Assembly (NCBI RefSeq): GCF_013336795.1
Contig: NZ_JAAFZT010000035.1
Span: 124,001 to 188,000, forward strand
Length of the DNA: 64,000 nt
Direction of reading: 5' to 3'
Origin: Alteripontixanthobacter muriae
Lineage (GTDB): Bacteria > Pseudomonadota > Alphaproteobacteria > Sphingomonadales > Sphingomonadaceae
In this document: piece after piece, positions 15,983-24,688 of the stretch
How the letters are laid out: each line of letters opens with the position of its first letter
Numbering within the stretch: position 1 is the stretch's first letter
Translations under genes and position numbers: made by a program
The notes under the pieces: model-generated
The model's input: only the letters and a program-made list of their open reading frames with translations
Told to the model about the DNA's origin: nothing
The model's database searches: none

Positions 15983-17257
15983 CTATTTGCCGATGCAGAA
16001 ACTGCCAAACAGACCGTCCAACATGTCCTCCGTCGATGTCCGCCCAATCAAGCCATCCAGGGAAACCCGAACCTGTCGAAGTTCCTCGGCCAGTACGAGG
16101 AGATCCAGAGCCTCCCTGGCGCGCATCATAGATCTGTGAGCCTCTTCGATGCGTTGGCGTTGCCGTGCGTTCAACGCGACCTCGCCCGGATTCGGCAGCA
16201 TCTGCCGTGCAATTGCGACGATGGCAGCCTTGAGAGCATCTACTCCGGATCCTGTCTTGCCTGAAACCAGATGGCAGGCTGAACCTTTTCGTGTTCTGTC
16301 CGGCACATCCGCATAGGATTCGACTTCTATTGCGCCTTGAGGTCCCTCGCCCTCGGTGCCCAGCCACAACACGATGTCGGCTTGCGACAGGGCATGTTGC
16401 GCGCGGGCGATCCCGATGATCTCCACCTCGTCTCGCGAACTTTCGTGCAGCCCTGCGGTATCCATGAATATGATCGGGGTTCCCGACAGGGCGACAGGCC
16501 TTTCAAGCACATCACGCGTCGTCCCGGCGATCGGCGTAATGATAGCTGCTTCGCTATCGGTCAAAAGATTGAAAAGAGACGACTTTCCTGCATTCGGCGG
16601 CCCCGCCAGAACGACCCGAACGCCATCCTTCAAACGTTCGGCAGATGGCTTCTCCAGCCACTCCCGAAATTCACTGGCGAGCCCCTCACACTCCTGCTCG
16701 AATGATGGCGATAGCTCCTCGACATCCTCCTCGTCGGAAAAATCCAGCACAGCTTCCACTTGGGCGGATAATGACAGGATGCTTTTACGCCAACTTTCAC
16801 AGCGCCGTGACAAGTGACCCTCGGCCATGGTCATGGCCGAGCGGCGCTGCAGTTCTGTTTCCGCAGACAGGAGATCGCCAAGCCCCTCAGCCTCAGCAAG
16901 GTCAACGACACCGTTGGCAAAGGCGCGGCGCGTAAATTCGCCGGGGGTAGCCGCGCGCAGCCCCTCGAGCGACGCCAACGCGCTCTGGATCGCAAAAATA
17001 ACTGCCCTGCCCCCATGGCAGTGCAGCTCGGCCAGATCTTCACCCGTCGCGGTTTTCGGACCGGGGAAGAACAGCATCAACCCCTTGTCGAGCAGCAGCC
17101 CATCAGGATCTTTGAAGCTGGCATAGCTTGCCCTTCTTGGCTCAGGCACACGCCCGGCCAAAGCCTGAAGCGCAGCGGATGCCGACGGTCCACTGATCCG
17201 GATGATGCCAATCCCGGCAGGCGGAAGGCCGCTGGAAAGGGCGTAAATGGTGTCCAT
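15983..17257 (-). CDS. mnmE: tRNA modification GTPase MnmE (TrmE)
   Basis: 424 aa. The N-terminal folate-binding domain is at about 1-118, and a helical domain is split around a G domain (about 215-355). G1 GPPNAGKSS (219-226), G2 TT at 246-247 and G3 DTAG (266-269) are intact, and the C-terminal FCIGK with the catalytic Cys is present. The G4 motif NKxD is not recognisable: the corresponding segment (about 311-320) reads EVESYADVPD. It heads the mnmE-mnmG-rsmG-parA-parB cluster. Confidence 0.95.
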   Translation of the reverse strand: MDTIYALSSGLPPAGIGIIRISGPSASAALQALAGRVPEPRRASYASFKDPDGLLLDKGLMLFFPGPKTATGEDLAELHCHGGRAVIFAIQSALASLEGLRAATPGEFTRRAFANGVVDLAEAEGLGDLLSAETELQRRSAMTMAEGHLSRRCESWRKSILSLSAQVEAVLDFSDEEDVEELSPSFEQECEGLASEFREWLEKPSAERLKDGVRVVLAGPPNAGKSSLFNLLTDSEAAIITPIAGTTRDVLERPVALSGTPIIFMDTAGLHESSRDEVEIIGIARAQHALSQADIVLWLGTEGEGPQGAIEVESYADVPDRTRKGSACHLVSGKTGSGVDALKAAIVAIARQMLPNPGEVALNARQRQRIEEAHRSMMRAREALDLLVLAEELRQVRVSLDGLIGRTSTEDMLDGLFGSFCIGK

Positions 17258-17271
17258 CGCGGCGCGTGTAT

Positions 17272-17544
17272 TCAGTCTTTCGACTTCGCCTTGTCAGCGG
17301 CATCGCGCGCACCTTCGGCCGCCGCGGCGCTGCTTTCCATGAACTTCTGGAACATCTTCAGACCCATCTGCCCCATGGGTGCCATCTGACGGGCATACTC
17401 CTGCACCTGTTCGGGGTTGCTGACGCCCTTCATCGCACGGCTGATCGTATCGACATAAATGTCGTTGGCGCGGCTTACATCGGGCAGACCCATAAAGGCC
17501 CGGGCCTCTTCCGGCGTACAATCGATCTCGACTTGGACCTTCAT
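17272..17544 (-). CDS. DUF6489 family small protein
   Basis: 90 aa, starting at the ATG at 17544 with GGGAGAG 6 bp upstream; a longer in-frame reading to 17832 is antisense to the hydrolase gene and lacks support. The N-terminal half (KVQVEIDCTPEEARAFMGLP) resembles the DUF6489 family found in sphingomonads. The middle is Met/Gln-rich and the tail is Ala/Lys-rich. It lies 14 bp upstream of mnmE on the same strand, so it probably shares its transcript. Function unknown. Confidence 0.75.
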   Translation of the reverse strand: MKVQVEIDCTPEEARAFMGLPDVSRANDIYVDTISRAMKGVSNPEQVQEYARQMAPMGQMGLKMFQKFMESSAAAAEGARDAADKAKSKD

Positions 17545-17651
17545 GTCCACTCTCCCGTTAGTGCTGATAGCTTCCCTTAATTGGGTTCCATGCCGACGCT
17601 TCGCAAGCGATAACGACCGAGGCTTTCGTGAATTACCGACAGGAGTACTGA

Positions 17652-18347
17652 ATGACCGATAATGTGACCGTGCAGACGCTGAATGGCTCCGGCAAATTTC
17701 GGGCGTATATCGCCCGCCCCGCTGACACGCCCCGGGCCGCCATCGTCGTGATTCAGGAGATTTTCGGCGTGAACGCCGGGATCCGCCGCAAGTGCGACAG
17801 GCTGGCGGAAGATGGTTATCTCGCCATCGCACCGGATCTGTTCTGGCGGCTGGAGCCTGGCATCGAGCTTGACCCCGATGTGGAACCTGAATTCCAGCGC
17901 GCGCTCGACCTCATGAACAAGTTCGATCAGGATGAAGGTATCCGCGATATCGAGGCGACAATCAAATACGCCCGCAAGGAAGGTTGTGACAAGGTCGGGG
18001 CGGTTGGTTATTGCCTTGGCGGCAGGCTGGCGTTCATGACCGCCGCCCGCACCGATTCCGATGCAACGGTCGGCTATTATGCTGTCGGCGTCGACAATCT
18101 GCTGCGGGAGAAGAATGCCATCTCCCGTCCCCTGATGCTCCATATCCCGACCGAAGACGGCTTCGTGAACAAGGCAGCGCAAAAGGCGATGCACGAAGGG
18201 CTGGATAGCCATCCCAAGGTGACCCTGCACGATTACGAAGGTCTGGATCACGGTTTCGCAACCGAGTTCGGCAAGCGGCGGAATGAGGCCGGAGCCAAGC
18301 TTGCCGACGAACGCACTGTGGCCTTCTTCGCGGAGCATCTCGGCTGA
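17652..18347 (+). CDS. Dienelactone hydrolase family protein
   Basis: 231 aa alpha/beta hydrolase. The nucleophile elbow GYCLGG contains Cys121, and His200 in LDHGF with an acidic residue near 168-169 completes a Cys-Asp-His triad like that of dienelactone hydrolase. The length matches ClcD/DLH. No other gene of chlorocatechol or protocatechuate breakdown is adjacent, so the physiological substrate is open. The next gene starts 3 bp after the stop. Confidence 0.88.
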   Translation: MTDNVTVQTLNGSGKFRAYIARPADTPRAAIVVIQEIFGVNAGIRRKCDRLAEDGYLAIAPDLFWRLEPGIELDPDVEPEFQRALDLMNKFDQDEGIRDIEATIKYARKEGCDKVGAVGYCLGGRLAFMTAARTDSDATVGYYAVGVDNLLREKNAISRPLMLHIPTEDGFVNKAAQKAMHEGLDSHPKVTLHDYEGLDHGFATEFGKRRNEAGAKLADERTVAFFAEHLG

Positions 18348-18350
18348 TCC

Positions 18351-19967
18351 ATGAGAAATTTCGCGCCGGTAACCGAATCCAGCAATCTCACCCTGCGCTT
18401 CGCCGTTCCAGCCATCCTGCTGGTTCTTGCCGTTGCAGCCGCGTTCTGGAGTCCGGCACGATGGACTCTGGTCGTCCTCGTTCCGCTGCTTCTGATTGCA
18501 GTCCTCGACTTTTTTCAGAAGAGGCACACGCTGCGCCGCAATTTTCCGCTGGTGGCGCGGTTTCGCTGGCTGATGGAATCGCTGCGGCCCTATTTTCGGT
18601 CGTATGTGGTCGAAAGCGATCTCGGAGGGCGCCCGTTCAATCCCGACGAACGGGCGCTCGTCTATGCTCGCGCCAAGGGGCAACTCGACTCCTATCCGTT
18701 CGGGACCGAACTCGACGTCTATTCCGAAGAATATGAGTGGCTGGCCCATTCCATCGTGCCAAACGCGCAGGCCGCCGAGGAATGGCGCTGCCTGGTCGGG
18801 AGCGACCAATGTACGAAGCCTTACGATGCGGCATTGCTCAACATTTCAGCCATGAGCTTCGGCTCGCTGTCTGCGAATGCGATCCTCGCGCTCAATCAGG
18901 GTGCAGCGATGGGCAATTTTTACCACGACAGCGGCGAAGGCGGATTGTCGCGCCATCACCGGTCGCATGGCGGCGATCTGGTATGGGAGATCGGCTCGGG
19001 ATATTTCGGCTGCCGCCATCCAGACGGCAGGTTCAATCCCGAGATGTTTGCAGAGAATGCGTCACTCGATCAGGTAAAGATGATCGAGATCAAGCTGAGC
19101 CAGGGAGCCAAGCCGGGGCATGGCGGAGTTTTGCCCGGTGCGAAAGTCACGCAGGAAATAGCCGAGACGCGCGGTGTGGAACGCGGTGAGGATTGCGTAT
19201 CGCCCGCCGCTCACTCGACCTTTTCGACACCGGTCGGGATGCTGGAATGGGCAGCGCAGTTGCGCGAACTCTCCGGCGGCAAGCCGGTCGGCATTAAGCT
19301 TTGCGTCGGACAGCCGCACCAGGTGTTCGCCATGGCGAAGGCGATTCTGGAGACCGGGATAAGGCTGGATTTCATCACCGTGGACGGCGCGGAAGGCGGC
19401 ACGGGCGCGGCCCCGCTCGAACTTTCGAACCGCGTCGGCATGCCGCTGCGCGAAGGCTTGATCCTGATGCGGAACGCTCTCGTCGGCACGGGTCTGAAGA
19501 GCCAGGTGAAAGTCGCCGCCGCAGGTAAGGTACATTCCGGCGCAGGCATGGCGATGAAATTCGGCCTTGGCGCCGATTGGTGCAATTCGGGGCGCGCCTT
19601 CATGTTCGCGCTCGGTTGCGTGCAGTCGATGCGGTGCCATGACGATACCTGCCCCACGGGGGTCGCGACGCAGGATCGCACCCGTCAGCGCGGATTGGTG
19701 GTCGCGGACAAAGGGCCGCGGGTGGCCCGTTTCCAGCGGCAGACCCTGCATGGCCTGCGGGAGATCGTCGTGGCGATGGGGCTGGACAATCCGTGGCAGA
19801 TCCAGCCGCACCACATCAGCGAAAGGCTGAACACCGTGCAGTCCGGTCCGATGGACGGTTTCTACAATTTCCTGCAGGAAGGCGAACTTCTTACCGCTGC
19901 CGAGAACACGCAATATGGGCGATACTGGCAGGGGGCGCAGGCAAGCAGCTTCAGGATAGCCGCCTGA
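18351..19967 (+). CDS. FMN-binding glutamate synthase family protein, membrane-anchored
   Basis: 538 aa. Two hydrophobic segments within about 15-50 (RFAVPAILLVLAVAAAFW, WTLVVLVPLLLIAVLDF) precede a TIM-barrel like the FMN domain of glutamate synthase. SMSFGSLSANA, HGGDLVWEIGSGYFG, KPGHGGVLPG and the Cys cluster CVQSMRCHDDTCPTGVATQ (a 3Fe-4S site in GltB) are all recognisable. The glutaminase domain of GltB is absent, so it is not a normal glutamate synthase; the reaction of these stand-alone proteins is uncertain. It follows the hydrolase gene after 3 bp and is likely in an operon with it. Confidence 0.85.
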   Translation: MRNFAPVTESSNLTLRFAVPAILLVLAVAAAFWSPARWTLVVLVPLLLIAVLDFFQKRHTLRRNFPLVARFRWLMESLRPYFRSYVVESDLGGRPFNPDERALVYARAKGQLDSYPFGTELDVYSEEYEWLAHSIVPNAQAAEEWRCLVGSDQCTKPYDAALLNISAMSFGSLSANAILALNQGAAMGNFYHDSGEGGLSRHHRSHGGDLVWEIGSGYFGCRHPDGRFNPEMFAENASLDQVKMIEIKLSQGAKPGHGGVLPGAKVTQEIAETRGVERGEDCVSPAAHSTFSTPVGMLEWAAQLRELSGGKPVGIKLCVGQPHQVFAMAKAILETGIRLDFITVDGAEGGTGAAPLELSNRVGMPLREGLILMRNALVGTGLKSQVKVAAAGKVHSGAGMAMKFGLGADWCNSGRAFMFALGCVQSMRCHDDTCPTGVATQDRTRQRGLVVADKGPRVARFQRQTLHGLREIVVAMGLDNPWQIQPHHISERLNTVQSGPMDGFYNFLQEGELLTAAENTQYGRYWQGAQASSFRIAA

Positions 19968-19975
19968 ACGCCATG

Positions 19976-20365
19976 CTATGCCGCAGCGCGGTGCGCGGCA
20001 AAGTCCATGACCTTGCGGCGGATTGCGAGCGGCAGGCTGCGCGGCACGAGAGCCTGCAATTCGCTGGCGATACCCAAGCGGAGCCGTTTCATCGTCCACT
20101 TCGGACAATTGCGCGTGGTGAGCGGCAGGTCTTCCAGAAGCGCGATATCGCCATGGCGCTTGTCCTGGCCCAGGCGGCGCATCAGATCCTGCAGCGCCGC
20201 TTCCGGACCCTCGATCATTTGCAGGAATTGGCTCTCGTCGAACAGGAGAAAGCCGGTGATCTCGGCTGCGGCGTTGTTACGCGCCGAAGCTTCGAGCAGA
20301 TCGACCATGTCGACCTGCCCGAAGCCCGGTGCAGCTGTGCTGGAATAGAGATATTGGCGCATCAT
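19976..20365 (-). CDS. BLUF-domain blue-light photoreceptor
   Basis: 129 aa, a single BLUF domain. Tyr7, Asn31, Gln49, Trp90 and Met92 fall at exactly the spacing of AppA Tyr21, Asn45, Gln63, Trp104 and Met106, so the FAD-binding photocycle residues are all present. About 30 C-terminal residues follow the domain, with no output domain. Single-domain BLUF proteins usually act by protein-protein contact. The gene converges on the glutamate-synthase-like gene. Confidence 0.92.
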   Translation of the reverse strand: MMRQYLYSSTAAPGFGQVDMVDLLEASARNNAAAEITGFLLFDESQFLQMIEGPEAALQDLMRRLGQDKRHGDIALLEDLPLTTRNCPKWTMKRLRLGIASELQALVPRSLPLAIRRKVMDFAAHRAAA

Positions 20366-20432
20366 GCGCGCTGATTAGCAGGAACATCTTACCCGCCGGT
20401 TCACGCGAGGCGCGCCACCCTACTGATTTTCC

Positions 20433-21698
20433 CTACTGATTCATGGTGGCGAAGAAATCCTCGTTGGTCTTGGAATCCTTCATCTTATCGAGCAGGAACT
20501 CCATCGAATCGATGGTGCCCATCTGCATGAGGATGCGGCGCAGCACCCACATTTTCGACAGCTTGTCCTTTTCGACCAGCAGCTCTTCCTTGCGAGTGCC
20601 GGACTTTCCGACATCCAGCGCCGGAAAGATGCGCTTGTCGGCGACCTTGCGGTCGAGCACGATCTCAGAATTGCCGGTGCCCTTGAATTCCTCGAAAATC
20701 ACTTCGTCCATGCGGCTGCCGGTATCGATCAGCGCCGTGGCGATGATGGACAGCGATCCGCCTTCCTCGATATTGCGCGCCGCACCGAAGAAGCGCTTCG
20801 GGCGCTGCAGGGCGTTGGCATCGACGCCGCCCGTCAACACCTTGCCGCTGGAGGGAACCACGGTGTTGTAGGCGCGGCCGAGGCGGGTGATGGAATCGAG
20901 CAGGATGACCACGTCCTTCTTGTGCTCGACCAGGCGTTTCGCCTTTTCGATCACCATTTCGGCAACCTGCACGTGCCGCTGCGCCGGTTCGTCGAAGGTG
21001 GAGGAGATGACCTCGCCCTTCACACTGCGCTGCATGTCGGTGACCTCCTCGGGCCGTTCGTCGACCAGCAGAACCAGCAGGAACACTTCGGGATGATTGT
21101 CGGTGATCGCCTTGGCGATGTTCTGCAGCAGAACGGTCTTGCCGGTGCGCGGCGGCGCGACGATCAGCGCGCGCTGGCCCTTGCCCTGCGGCGAGATGAT
21201 GTCGATCACTCGCGCGGACTTGTCCTTTTCCGTCGGGTCGAGCGTGTCGAGCGACAGCTTTTCATCCGGATAGAGCGGGGTGAGGTTGTCGAAATTGGTC
21301 CGCAGGCGAACCTGGTCGGGATCGTCATAATTGACGCTGGTCAGCTTGGTCAGCGCGAAATAGCGCTCGCCTTCGCGCGGTGCGCGGATCTGGCCTTCGA
21401 CCGTATCGCCGGTGCGCAGGCCCCATTTGCGGACCTGGTTGGGCGACAGGTAAATGTCGTCAGGACCGGCGAGATAATTGGCTTCGGGGCTGCGGAGAAA
21501 GCCGAAGCCGTCGGACATCACCTCGATGGTGCCGATGCCCATGATTTCTTCTTCATATTCCTCATCCTCCGCCAGTTCGCGCAAGATGCAGAACATCAGA
21601 TCCTGCCGGCGCATGGTGGAGGCGCCCTCGACGCCGAGGTCTTCCGCCATCTGCACGAGATCGGCCGGCGGTTTCTGTTTCAGTTCCTTGAGATGCAT
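20433..21698 (-). CDS. rho: Transcription termination factor Rho
   Basis: 421 aa from the ATG at 21698, close to the 419 of E. coli Rho; an upstream ATG at 21770 would add 24 residues not seen in the family. N-terminal RNA-binding (cold-shock-like) domain with [12 protein letters not shown], Walker A APPRTGKT (181-188), [11 protein letters not shown] and the Q/R loop region with [13 protein letters not shown] and [20 protein letters not shown]. First gene of the left flank of the origin. A CCCTACTGATT direct repeat spans the stop codon. Confidence 0.97.
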   Translation of the reverse strand: MHLKELKQKPPADLVQMAEDLGVEGASTMRRQDLMFCILRELAEDEEYEEEIMGIGTIEVMSDGFGFLRSPEANYLAGPDDIYLSPNQVRKWGLRTGDTVEGQIRAPREGERYFALTKLTSVNYDDPDQVRLRTNFDNLTPLYPDEKLSLDTLDPTEKDKSARVIDIISPQGKGQRALIVAPPRTGKTVLLQNIAKAITDNHPEVFLLVLLVDERPEEVTDMQRSVKGEVISSTFDEPAQRHVQVAEMVIEKAKRLVEHKKDVVILLDSITRLGRAYNTVVPSSGKVLTGGVDANALQRPKRFFGAARNIEEGGSLSIIATALIDTGSRMDEVIFEEFKGTGNSEIVLDRKVADKRIFPALDVGKSGTRKEELLVEKDKLSKMWVLRRILMQMGTIDSMEFLLDKMKDSKTNEDFFATMNQ

Positions 21699-21867
21699 AG
21701 ATATATTCCAGAAAGGGAGTTTGCGGGCCGGCAGGTCGTAGGGCTTGGGGAAAGCGAACCCGTGGAGCATCGCGGCAGGCGCGAAACCCCGATCCGGAGC
21801 AGGACCGGAGATTTACGCCGACGCAGCGCGCCGGTCAATCCTATTCGCAAGAAGCGAAGGCGCTTGT

Positions 21868-22311
21868 TCAGAACGGCTTGACGATCACCAGCACGACGAT
21901 CAACGCCACGGCACCGGCAGGAACCTCGCCCCACAGGCGCAAGGCCTTTTCGGTCAGAGGACGCGCCCCGCCCGCCATCTTTTTCGCCACGCCGGTCAGC
22001 CAGCCGTGATAGGCGGTCAGCAAGATGACCAGCAGCAGTTTGGCATGAAACCAGCCCTGCTCGAAAGCGCCGATGGTCACGGCCAGGATAAGGCCGAGCA
22101 CCCACACCACGATCAGGCTGGGAATGAGGATCATCTTGCGCAAGGTGCGGCCGCGCGATGCCCACAGTGCTTCTTCTTCCGATCCGGCTGGCGAGGCATG
22201 CATGTAGATCAGCTGGCGCGGCAGGATGAACAAGCCGGCCATCCAGAAGATGACAAAGATGAGGTGACCGGCTTTCAGCCAGAAATAAAGCATGGCGAGC
22301 GTTTCCTGCAT
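21868..22311 (-). CDS. hemJ: Protoporphyrinogen IX oxidase HemJ
   Basis: 147 aa with four predicted membrane helices. HemJ converts protoporphyrinogen IX to protoporphyrin IX in bacteria without HemG or HemY. KAGHLIFVIFWMAGLFILPR near 13-32 carries the conserved His16, and Arg and Lys residues are present near the second helix. It sits between hemE and rho, as in Caulobacter and many other alphaproteobacteria, so two heme genes adjoin the origin. Confidence 0.92.
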   Translation of the reverse strand: MQETLAMLYFWLKAGHLIFVIFWMAGLFILPRQLIYMHASPAGSEEEALWASRGRTLRKMILIPSLIVVWVLGLILAVTIGAFEQGWFHAKLLLVILLTAYHGWLTGVAKKMAGGARPLTEKALRLWGEVPAGAVALIVVLVIVKPF

Positions 22312-22378
22312 GTTGGCCGTTTAGGCAAGACGGGGCCGCGGCGCCAGTGTTTCCGCATCGTCCGCGAACAGCGTCGCT

Positions 22379-23404
22379 TCACCCCTGCCAGCCGCGCACT
22401 TTCTCCACCAGCCGCTCGACATGGGTGATCGGGGTTCGGCGATCGATACCATGACCCAGATTGAAAACATGCGGACGCCCGGCGAAAGCGCGCAGGATCA
22501 CATCGATGCGGTCTTCCAGCGCCCTTCCCCCAGCCAGTAGCAGCAGCGGGTCGAGATTGCCTTGCAAGGGCATGGCGGCAGGCAGATGGCGGGCTGCCCA
22601 ATCGGGATCGATGGTTTCATCCACGCCAAGCGCGTCGACCCCGGTCGCCTCGGCATAGCGCGGCAATTTCTCACCCGCGCCTTTCGGGAAGCCGATGATC
22701 GGCAAATCCGGATGCAGCGCGCGCAACCGATCGACGATGCGCGCATTCGGGGCCACGACCCAGCGGTCGAATTCGTCCGGCGCCAGGCTGCCCGCCCAGC
22801 TGTCGAACAATTGCACCGCTTCCGCGCCTGCCTTCACCTGTCCGGAGAGATAATCCACGGTCAGATCGCCCACGGCATCGAGGATCGCCTGCATTCTCGC
22901 GGGATCGCGATAGGCCAGCGCCCGGGCATCGTGCTGGTCGCGGCTGCCCTCGCCTGAAATCATGTAGGTCGCGACCGTCCAGGGGCTTCCGGCAAAGCCC
23001 AGCAACGCGGTCTGAGGTGCGAGCAGACTGCGAACCCGGGCCACGGTGGCATAGATCGCGTCGAGGCGCTCAGGCACTCCTTCAAGCGCATCCAGGGTGC
23101 TTTCCAGCAGGGTAGGCGAGAGGCGCGGTCCTTCTCCGGCGAGGAATTCCAGCTTCTGACCCATGGCATGCGGCACGATCAGAATATCGGAAAACAGGAT
23201 CGCCCCATCGAAGCCGAAACGCCGGATCGGTTGCACGGTCACTTCGGCCGCAGCCTCGGCATCGTAGCAGAGGTCGAGGAAGCCGCCCTTGTCGGCGCGC
23301 AAGGCCCTGTATTCCGGCAGATACCGACCTGCTTGCCGCATGAGCCAGAGCGGCACGCGATCCGCGCGATTTCCGCGCAGGGTGTCGAGAAGAAGACCGG
23401 GCAT
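22379..23404 (-). CDS. hemE: Uroporphyrinogen decarboxylase HemE
   Basis: 341 aa. Decarboxylates uroporphyrinogen III to coproporphyrinogen III in heme synthesis. The signature MRQAGRYLPEYR is at 22-33, and FSDILIVPHAMG and FAGSPWTVATYM follow. Length and motifs are normal. Its start codon marks the left edge of the putative replication origin, the position hemE has in Caulobacter. Confidence 0.97.
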   Translation of the reverse strand: MPGLLLDTLRGNRADRVPLWLMRQAGRYLPEYRALRADKGGFLDLCYDAEAAAEVTVQPIRRFGFDGAILFSDILIVPHAMGQKLEFLAGEGPRLSPTLLESTLDALEGVPERLDAIYATVARVRSLLAPQTALLGFAGSPWTVATYMISGEGSRDQHDARALAYRDPARMQAILDAVGDLTVDYLSGQVKAGAEAVQLFDSWAGSLAPDEFDRWVVAPNARIVDRLRALHPDLPIIGFPKGAGEKLPRYAEATGVDALGVDETIDPDWAARHLPAAMPLQGNLDPLLLLAGGRALEDRIDVILRAFAGRPHVFNLGHGIDRRTPITHVERLVEKVRGWQG

Positions 23405-23760
23405 CTCGGTTCCTATCCAAAATAATAAAGATTCTTAAAAGGATTGATGGAGTCTGTTGGCCCTGTGGAAAACGGGGACGAAGCGGCTCTGCCCGAATTC
23501 TCCCCGGCTGAACAGGGGGGTGCCGCCTGGCGACTCCTGTCATGCCGTGAGTCAAACGGCATCTGTCCACGCTGTCCACAGGCTGTTGGCAAGCTGGCAG
23601 GCCTGTCCACAAATCGGCCGCTAGCAGGCTGGTAGCGGGCATGAAATCAGCCCTTCCGCTTGTCCACGGGCCTGTCCCGTGGTTTATACCGGCACCTGTC
23701 CACAGGGGCGGGAGAGATCCTCCGAGTGCCCACATCTGCAGGATAGCGGAGGCAAAAGGC
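23405..23760. other. oriC: Putative chromosomal replication origin (oriC)
   Basis: 356 bp without a convincing gene, between divergent hemE and the PPDK regulator gene, the location of the Caulobacter crescentus origin. An AT-rich stretch lies at one end (23411-23448). DnaA-box-like sequences are: TTTTCCACA on the minus strand at 23464-23472 (fits TTWTNCACA), CTGTCCACG 23563-23571, CTGTCCACA 23572-23580, CTGTCCACA 23603-23611, TTGTCCACG 23660-23668 and CTGTCCACA 23696-23704. Two boxes are directly abutted. Apparent open frames here are short and contain the boxes, so they are taken as non-coding. dnaA itself is not in the window. Confidence 0.82.
23411..23448. other. AT-rich candidate DNA-unwinding element of oriC
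   Basis: The stretch from TCCTATCCAAAATAATAAAG through ATTCTTAAAAGGATTGAT is the most AT-rich segment of this part of the window and lies next to the hemE start, beside the DnaA-box array. Its position suits the site of initial strand opening; this is an inference from composition and location. Confidence 0.6.
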
Positions 23761-24675
23761 TTGCAGCAGGATTCCCTTTCCAACGGCGATGAGCCGGAGT
23801 CCAGCGAAGCGGAACCCGGCGATCTGCCCGCAAAGAAGACGCATCTTCACCTCCTTTCCGATTCCACCGGCGAGACGCTGGAAATGATCGCCAAGGCCGC
23901 CCTCGCCCAGTTCGAGGATGCCGATGTCATTCGCCATTTCTGGCCGATGGTGCGTTCGCACCAGCATCTCGACCGGATCGTCAGCGATCTTGCCGCCAGC
24001 CCGGGGCTCGTCCTGTTTACCCTGGTGAACACCCAGACGCGGGAGGCGCTGGAGGCGCATTGCCGCCGCCTCGGCCTTCCCGCCGTGCCTGTTCTCGACC
24101 GCGTGACCGAGGCACTGGAGGTGCAGCTGGGGCAGGAGGCGCATGGTCGGCCGGGGCGCCAGCACCTGATGGACGAAGCCTATTTCGAACGGGTGGAGGC
24201 GATCCAGTTCACTATCGCCCATGATGACGGCATCGCCTGGGAGGAATGGGAGGAAGCCGAGATGGTGCTGGCCGGCGTGTCGCGCACGTCGAAGACCCCG
24301 ACCAGCATCTATCTCGCCAACCGCGGCTACCGCGTTGCCAACATCCCCATAGTGCCGGAAAGCCCGCCTCCGCAGGCGCTATATGGCCTGCGCAAGCCGC
24401 TGGTCGTGGGCCTGACCACCTCGCCCGACCGGCTGGTGCAGATCCGCCGCAACCGGTTGCTGACGCTGAACGAACGCACAGAGACCGCCTATGTCGACAA
24501 CGACCGGGTGACGGAGGAATTGCGCTATGCCCGCCGCATGTTCGCCGACAATGGCTGGCCGGTCATCGATGTCAGCCGCCGATCGATCGAGGAAACTGCC
24601 GCAGCCATCATCAAGATATACAACGAGCGCAGCCGCAATGCGCGAAAAGGCGAAACCGGAACCAAGCCGATATGA
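23761..24675 (+). CDS. Pyruvate,phosphate dikinase / PEP synthase regulatory protein (DUF299)
   Basis: 304 aa from a TTG start at 23761 with GGAGG at 23748-23752. An in-frame ATG at 23641 would run through the origin boxes and lacks a ribosome site. The family is a bifunctional ADP-dependent kinase / Pi-dependent phosphorylase acting on a Thr of PPDK or PEP synthase. The hallmark THLHLLSDSTGETL is near residue 27, and the P-loop-like GVSRTSKT is at 172-179, followed by PTSIYLANRGYRVANIP. It is the RP001-type gene that flanks the Caulobacter origin; its target enzyme is not in the window. Confidence 0.88.
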   Translation: MQQDSLSNGDEPESSEAEPGDLPAKKTHLHLLSDSTGETLEMIAKAALAQFEDADVIRHFWPMVRSHQHLDRIVSDLAASPGLVLFTLVNTQTREALEAHCRRLGLPAVPVLDRVTEALEVQLGQEAHGRPGRQHLMDEAYFERVEAIQFTIAHDDGIAWEEWEEAEMVLAGVSRTSKTPTSIYLANRGYRVANIPIVPESPPPQALYGLRKPLVVGLTTSPDRLVQIRRNRLLTLNERTETAYVDNDRVTEELRYARRMFADNGWPVIDVSRRSIEETAAAIIKIYNERSRNARKGETGTKPI

Positions 24676-24688
24676 GCGAGGTGGTTCG

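Noticed and set aside
23082-23783. Minus-strand frame running from hemE through the origin interval
   Set aside because: It overlaps hemE in another frame, runs through the DnaA boxes and has no family resemblance.
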